Under the pieces are notes generated by a model that was not told where the DNA came from, did not search any database, and saw nothing but the letters and a program-made list of their open reading frames with translations. DNA of 9,823 nucleotides from contig CAJWGQ010000104.1 in NCBI GenBank assembly GCA_913041025.1, positions 1-9,823 on the forward strand, written 5' to 3'. The DNA is from an uncultured Gammaproteobacteria bacterium (GTDB lineage: Bacteria; Pseudomonadota; Gammaproteobacteria; Pseudomonadales; Azotimanducaceae_A). Numbering within the stretch: position 1 is the stretch's first letter; each line of letters opens with the position of its first letter. Shown piece after piece: positions 6,846 through 9,823 of this stretch. The translations under genes and the position numbers were made by a program.

Positions 6846-7968
6846 AACGCTCTTCAATCCGTTTTAGCACTCTTGGTTCCGGACCCACATAGTCCGCGCT
6901 CGGACGAATAATTCGGTTATTTACTCGCTGTTCCATGACGTGCGCTGTCCAGCCAGAGACCCGAGAACAAACAAAAATTGGCGTAAACAGTTTCGTGGGT
7001 ATACCCATGAAATGATAAGCCGAGGCATGAAAAAAATCAGCATTCGCAAAAAGCTCTTTCTCGTCCCACATCACTTTTTCAACGGCGCACGAGATTGGAT
7101 AAAGAGAATCATCACCGACCTCCGTGGCTAGTTTCTCGGCCCACTGCTTGATGATCACATTCCGAGGATCAGATGTTCTGTAGATTGCGTGACCAAACCC
7201 CATTATCTTATCCTTTCTTTCAAGCATGCCGTGCACACCTTGCGTTGCATCCTCGACTGAAGAGAATTGCTCAATCATCTCCATTGCCGCCTCATTGGCA
7301 CCCCCGTGCAAAGGACCTCGCAATGACCCAATAGCACCAGTTACACAGCTGTGCATGTCTGACAAGGTGGAGGCACAAACACGAGCCGTAAAAGTGGATG
7401 CATTGAACTCATGCTCGGCATACAAAATCAGGGAAACATCCATTACACGCTGATGAAGTTCTGATGGAGACTGACCAGACAGCGTTTTTAGAAAGTGACC
7501 TGCCAACGAGTCTTCATCACTGTCTGTATCAATACGATTATCATGATGACTGTACTGGTACCAATAATTAATTATCGAGGGAAGCGCTCCAAGCAATCGA
7601 TCAGCAGCTCTTTGCTGGTTTTCAAAATCGCCTTCTGGCTCCAAATTACCAAGCATAGAACAACCCGTTCTCATCACGTCCATCGGATGGGCGGAAGCGG
7701 GAATCGCCTCTAGGACTCCTGTGAGCTCCTTGGGTAGCTTTCGATAGCCCCTTAATGTTGTTTTGTATTCTTCCAGCTGTTGTTGATTTGGCAACTCTCC
7801 GAAATAAATTAGATAGGCGACCTCTTCAAAGGTGGCATTTTCCGCCAAGTCAGTAATATCGTATCCTCTATACGTTAGACCCGTGCCAGATTTACCCACT
7901 GTGCAGAGCGCCGTATCTCCTGCACTTTGACCTCTTAGGCCTGCTCCACCCAACTGTTTATCTACCAT
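6844..7968 (-). CDS. prpC: 2-methylcitrate synthase PrpC
   Basis: PrpC condenses propionyl-CoA with oxaloacetate to 2-methylcitrate and is a citrate-synthase-fold enzyme. The protein has 374 residues, the size of short bacterial PrpC rather than the roughly 430 of the hexameric TCA citrate synthase GltA. Visible motifs are GLTYRGYDITDLAE (30-43), YLIYFGELP (52-60), HPMDVMRTGCSMLG (94-107), GSLRGPLHGGANEAAM (214-229) with His221, IMGFGHAIYRTSDPR (255-269) with His260, and ADFFHASAYHFMGIP (310-324) with Asp311. His221, His260 and Asp311 are the expected catalytic triad. The ATG at 7968 has a strong GAGGGG six bases upstream. It lies 58 bases after prpB and before prpD in the same direction. The operon context separates it from a plain citrate synthase. 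Confidence 0.97.
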   Translation of the reverse strand: MVDKQLGGAGLRGQSAGDTALCTVGKSGTGLTYRGYDITDLAENATFEEVAYLIYFGELPNQQQLEEYKTTLRGYRKLPKELTGVLEAIPASAHPMDVMRTGCSMLGNLEPEGDFENQQRAADRLLGALPSIINYWYQYSHHDNRIDTDSDEDSLAGHFLKTLSGQSPSELHQRVMDVSLILYAEHEFNASTFTARVCASTLSDMHSCVTGAIGSLRGPLHGGANEAAMEMIEQFSSVEDATQGVHGMLERKDKIMGFGHAIYRTSDPRNVIIKQWAEKLATEVGDDSLYPISCAVEKVMWDEKELFANADFFHASAYHFMGIPTKLFTPIFVCSRVSGWTAHVMEQRVNNRIIRPSADYVGPEPRVLKRIEER

Positions 7969-7989
7969 GTGTTTCCCCTCAAGTCTTTA

Positions 7990-8005
7990 ATGACAAATTC
8001 GTCAT
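7990..8005 (-). promoter_or_regulatory. Imperfect 16-base palindrome in the prpB-prpC spacer
   Basis: The minus strand reads ATGACGAATTTGTCAT, symmetrical apart from one G/T pair beside the AATT centre. In RNA that pair is an allowed G-U wobble. The transcript could therefore form a 6-bp hairpin with an AAUU loop, 21 bases before the prpC start. As DNA it could be a repressor operator, but it sits inside the operon rather than at the prpB promoter. A role in transcript processing or stability seems slightly more natural. Confidence 0.35.
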
Positions 8006-8026
8006 AACCAATTGAATTTATTTAAT

Positions 8027-8902
8027 TTATTCCAGTTTACTATCAAACAATTCGTCCAATTTTGTCTCATAACTGTGGTAATCAAGTACCTCATAGAGCT
8101 CTTCTCTCGTTTGCATCTTGTCTTGAACACCCTTTTGAGTTCCCTCTTTACGAAGGGTTTCATACACATCCAAGGCAGCTAGGCTCATCGCTCTGAACGC
8201 TGACAAAGGATACAAGGCCATCGAGATTCCAACGCTTCTTAACTCATCGATTGAGTATAAAGGCGTCTGCCCAAATTCTGTGATATTCGCCAGAACAGGC
8301 ACAGGGCACTGACTAACTATCTTTTCATACAAAGACAGCTCCGTCATCGCTTCAGCAAAAATAGCATCCGCGCCTGCTTCGACAAAAGCGCCGACTCGAT
8401 CGAGCACTGCTTCAAAACCGTCCACTGCGAGCGCATCCGTGCGGGCCATCACAACGAAATTGTGATCTGTTTTTGCATCCACCGCCGCTTTAATACGATC
8501 ACACATCTCGCCAACAGAGACGATCGCTTTGTTTGGTCGGTGACCACAACGTTTTTCTGCTACCTGATCTTCAATATGAACAGCCGCTGCACCGGCCTTA
8601 GTCATTTCTCTTATGGTCCGTGTAATATTGAACGCCCCACCCCAACCGGTATCTATATCAACCAAAAGTGGGAGTTCGCTAGCACCCGTTATGCGATACA
8701 CATCCGACAACACATCATTGAGGGAGGTCATTCCTAGATCTGGGAGACCATACGAAGCATTGGCTACTCCACCTCCGGATAAGTATATCGAGCGATAACC
8801 AGACCTCTCTGCTAGTAGCGCTGAATAAGCATTAATCGTTCCAGGTATCTGGAGTGGGCTTTCTTCCGATAACGCTCTCTTAAATCTGCTACCTGCGCTC
8901 AT
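8027..8902 (-). CDS. prpB: 2-methylisocitrate lyase PrpB
   Basis: PrpB cleaves 2-methylisocitrate to pyruvate and succinate, the last step of the methylcitrate cycle. It belongs to the isocitrate lyase/PEP mutase superfamily. The protein has 291 residues, the normal length. Key segments are [20 protein letters not shown] (20-39), [21 protein letters not shown] (79-92) with Mg-binding aspartates, [17 protein letters not shown] (109-125) with catalytic Cys119, MARTDALAV, and [12 protein letters not shown]. The KRCGH signature, with PrpB-specific surroundings, separates it from long AceA isocitrate lyases. The ATG at 8902 matches the usual N-terminus. The ribosome-binding site is poor: GTGAG lies very close and GGGGA rather far. 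It heads the prpBCD unit, downstream of a good promoter, with no prpR beside it in the window. Confidence 0.97.
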   Translation of the reverse strand: MSAGSRFKRALSEESPLQIPGTINAYSALLAERSGYRSIYLSGGGVANASYGLPDLGMTSLNDVLSDVYRITGASELPLLVDIDTGWGGAFNITRTIREMTKAGAAAVHIEDQVAEKRCGHRPNKAIVSVGEMCDRIKAAVDAKTDHNFVVMARTDALAVDGFEAVLDRVGAFVEAGADAIFAEAMTELSLYEKIVSQCPVPVLANITEFGQTPLYSIDELRSVGISMALYPLSAFRAMSLAALDVYETLRKEGTQKGVQDKMQTREELYEVLDYHSYETKLDELFDSKLE

Positions 8903-8945
8903 TTCTCACTTTTTCCCCAAATCAGAGTTTTTCCTTAGGCGCAGC

Positions 8946-8975
8946 ATTATACACGGGATCTTGGTCTATTGATAA
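8946..8975 (-). promoter_or_regulatory. Predicted sigma-70-like promoter of prpBCD
   Basis: On the minus strand a perfect TATAAT (8951-8946) lies 18 bases downstream of TTATCA (8975-8970), which matches four of six -35 positions. The predicted transcript start is near 8938, giving a leader of about 36 bases to the prpB ATG. The region falls in the 92-base gap between thrH and prpB. An AAACCA direct repeat overlaps and adjoins the -35 box (8975-8980 and 8985-8990), a plausible regulator contact. Confidence 0.6.
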
Positions 8976-8990
8976 AACCATTGTAAACCA
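8975..8990. repeat. Direct repeat AAACCA-4-AAACCA at the prpB promoter
   Basis: Two identical AAACCA hexamers on the plus strand are separated by TTGT, giving a period of 10 bases, about one helical turn. The first copy touches the -35 box of the predicted prpB promoter. Same-face spacing suits a tandem activator or repressor site, but six-base repeats can arise by chance in AT-rich spacers. Confidence 0.3.
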
Positions 8991-8994
8991 GGAT

Positions 8995-9594
8995 TTATTT
9001 GAACGAATCGAGTATTAACTGCTTGAGCTCTGAATAATTTTCGGCAACAGGGAATTTCGGGTAAAGCTCTACGATATTGGCGGGAGGTCGATAAAAATAA
9101 CCGACATCTGCGGCCGTCAACATAGATACATCATTGAATGAATCGCCCGAAGCGATCACGCGATAATTGAGAGACTTTAGGGCTTCCACAGTCTTCTTTT
9201 TCGGATCTTGTTGACGAAGTTGATAACCCTCAATTTTATCTTCCTTTATGACCAGTCGATGACAAAACAAAGATGGGTTCTGTAACTGTTGCATCAGAGG
9301 AACTGCAAATTCGTAAAAAGTGTCAGAAACGACAAACACTTGATATTCAGATCTTGCCCAGTTAAGAAATTCTAGGGCTCCATCCAAGGGCTTTAAAGTG
9401 CGAATGTCGCTCTGGATCTGGCTTAACTTAATACCATGCTGGTCCACAATCCCCAGTCGATAAGTCATCAACTCATCATAATCAGGAATGTCACGAGTAG
9501 TCTTGCTAAGCTCCTCGATTCCCGTACTTTTGGCAACTGCTTGCCATATTTCTGGAACCAAAACCCCTTCTAAATCCAAGCAAAGAATATCCAC
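8995..9594 (-). CDS. thrH: Phosphoserine phosphatase / homoserine phosphotransferase ThrH
   Basis: ThrH is a HAD-superfamily enzyme that dephosphorylates phosphoserine and can transfer the phosphate to homoserine, giving homoserine phosphate for threonine synthesis. The protein has 199 residues; the Pseudomonas aeruginosa protein has 205 and is very similar. HAD motif I is LDLEGVLVPEIW (6-17) with nucleophile Asp7 and the ThrH-specific Glu9 instead of the usual second Asp. TTRDIPDYDELM (32-43) is the distinctive cap block. Motif II is VVSDTFYEF (88-96) with Ser90, and YQLRQQDPKKKTV (124-136) brings the motif III Lys. Motif IV is ASGDSFNDVSML (148-159) with Asp151. The start is a GTG at 9594, agreeing with the family N-terminus, with only a weak GGTTGA before it. 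It lies upstream of prpB, but a promoter intervenes, so it is probably a separate unit. Confidence 0.93.
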   Translation of the reverse strand: MDILCLDLEGVLVPEIWQAVAKSTGIEELSKTTRDIPDYDELMTYRLGIVDQHGIKLSQIQSDIRTLKPLDGALEFLNWARSEYQVFVVSDTFYEFAVPLMQQLQNPSLFCHRLVIKEDKIEGYQLRQQDPKKKTVEALKSLNYRVIASGDSFNDVSMLTAADVGYFYRPPANIVELYPKFPVAENYSELKQLILDSFK

Positions 9595-9641
9595 AGTTCA
9601 ACCAACAACCAGCTAGTCTCTAAGCATATAGCATTTCATTA

Positions 9642-9686
9642 TTCGTTTGGAATCTGTCGATAATTGAACACTTTACGACAAACGAA
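9642..9686. repeat. Perfect 8-base inverted repeat upstream of thrH
   Basis: TTCGTTTG (9642-9649) and its exact complement CAAACGAA (9679-9686) flank 29 bases in the thrH leader. In RNA this is a large loop, and in DNA the half-sites are 37 bases apart, about 3.5 turns. No run of T follows. It could be a pair of regulator sites or chance. Apart from this and the candidate promoter, I see nothing else in the 154-base gap between thrH and the gene at the right edge. Confidence 0.3.
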
Positions 9687-9698
9687 AAGTCGATTTTG

Positions 9699-9726
9699 CT
9701 TATAACCTAAAGACAGCTATTCTGAA
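9699..9726 (-). promoter_or_regulatory. Candidate thrH promoter
   Basis: On the minus strand TTCAGA (9726-9721, four of six -35 matches) and TATAAG (9704-9699, five of six -10 matches) are 16 bases apart, about 100 bases before the thrH start and just after the stop of the upstream gene. Both boxes are imperfect and the region is AT-rich, so this is only a reasonable guess. Confidence 0.35.
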
Positions 9727-9748
9727 GAGAGTAAGATTAATGCTCGTC

Positions 9749-9823
9749 CTATCTGATGGGTAAATCTAAGCTATCAAAAAATTCGGCTCGCTCCTTTCCG
9801 GTCGCCAATGCGACGGCATCTTT
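9749..9823 (-). CDS. C-terminal end of an unrecognised protein (runs off right edge)
   Basis: On the minus strand the final 24 codons of an open frame end at a TAG at 9751-9749. The peptide begins KDAVALATGKERAEFF and ends DSLDLPIR. The mix of charged and small helix-forming residues looks like a genuine soluble-protein C-terminus, and the gap after it holds a sensible thrH promoter. I do not recognise the family from this fragment and assign no function. A plus-strand reading of the same bases is also open but has a less protein-like composition. Confidence 0.5.
   Translation of the reverse strand, partial: KDAVALATGKERAEFFDSLDLPIR

Noticed and set aside
9756..9823. Plus-strand coding start MGKSKLSKNSARS at the right edge
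   Set aside because: There is no ribosome-binding site, and the composition is rich in Ser, Lys and Asn. The opposite strand gives a more protein-like C-terminus with a proper stop.
1..9823. A novel defence, mobile or biosynthetic system
   Set aside because: Every sizeable frame belongs to a known housekeeping or catabolic family. There are no transposases, integrases, tRNAs, CRISPR repeats or long unexplained gaps.

Overview
This window reads as ordinary chromosome from a gammaproteobacterium of moderate, slightly AT-leaning base composition. The MnmA, PurB, PrpB/C/D and MoaC/D/E proteins all read as gammaproteobacterial. A monomeric NADP-isocitrate dehydrogenase and a ThrH-type phosphotransferase recall Pseudomonas-like and marine gammaproteobacteria. 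The species cannot be fixed from the window. Gene density is high, no gap exceeds 300 bases, and I see no mobile element, CRISPR array, tRNA or rRNA.

Left block (1-2356, minus strand, read right to left): moaC, moaD and moaE form a tightly packed molybdenum-cofactor unit, with a 1-base overlap and then a 2-base gap. MoaC completes cyclic pyranopterin monophosphate formation, and MoaD plus MoaE form molybdopterin synthase. After 38 bases, still on the minus strand, comes the N-terminal half of a monomeric NADP-dependent isocitrate dehydrogenase that runs off the left edge.

Middle block (2459-5358, plus strand): mnmA (tRNA 2-thiouridylase), purB (adenylosuccinate lyase) and a small GNAT acetyltransferase overlap one another and are probably one operon. 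The beginning of purB is the most unusual thing here. The conserved PurB N-terminus is encoded, but no ATG, GTG or TTG exists in frame. A perfect AGGAGG points to an ATC or ATT initiator overlapping the end of mnmA.

Right block (5347-8902, minus strand): prpB, prpC and prpD encode the methylcitrate cycle for propionyl-CoA oxidation, in the order prpB-prpC-prpD. A good sigma-70-like promoter lies upstream of prpB, and hairpins lie in both intergenic spacers. Upstream and also on the minus strand is thrH (8995-9594), a HAD-family phosphoserine/homoserine phosphotransferase with its own candidate promoter. The last 75 bases hold the C-terminus of a further minus-strand gene that I do not recognise.

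I did not find a convincing undescribed system. What deserves a second look is mostly regulatory and translational: the non-canonical purB start, ribosome-binding sites made from Gly-Gly codons of the upstream gene, hairpins in the prp operon, and a terminator-like element in the moaC/mnmA divergent spacer.
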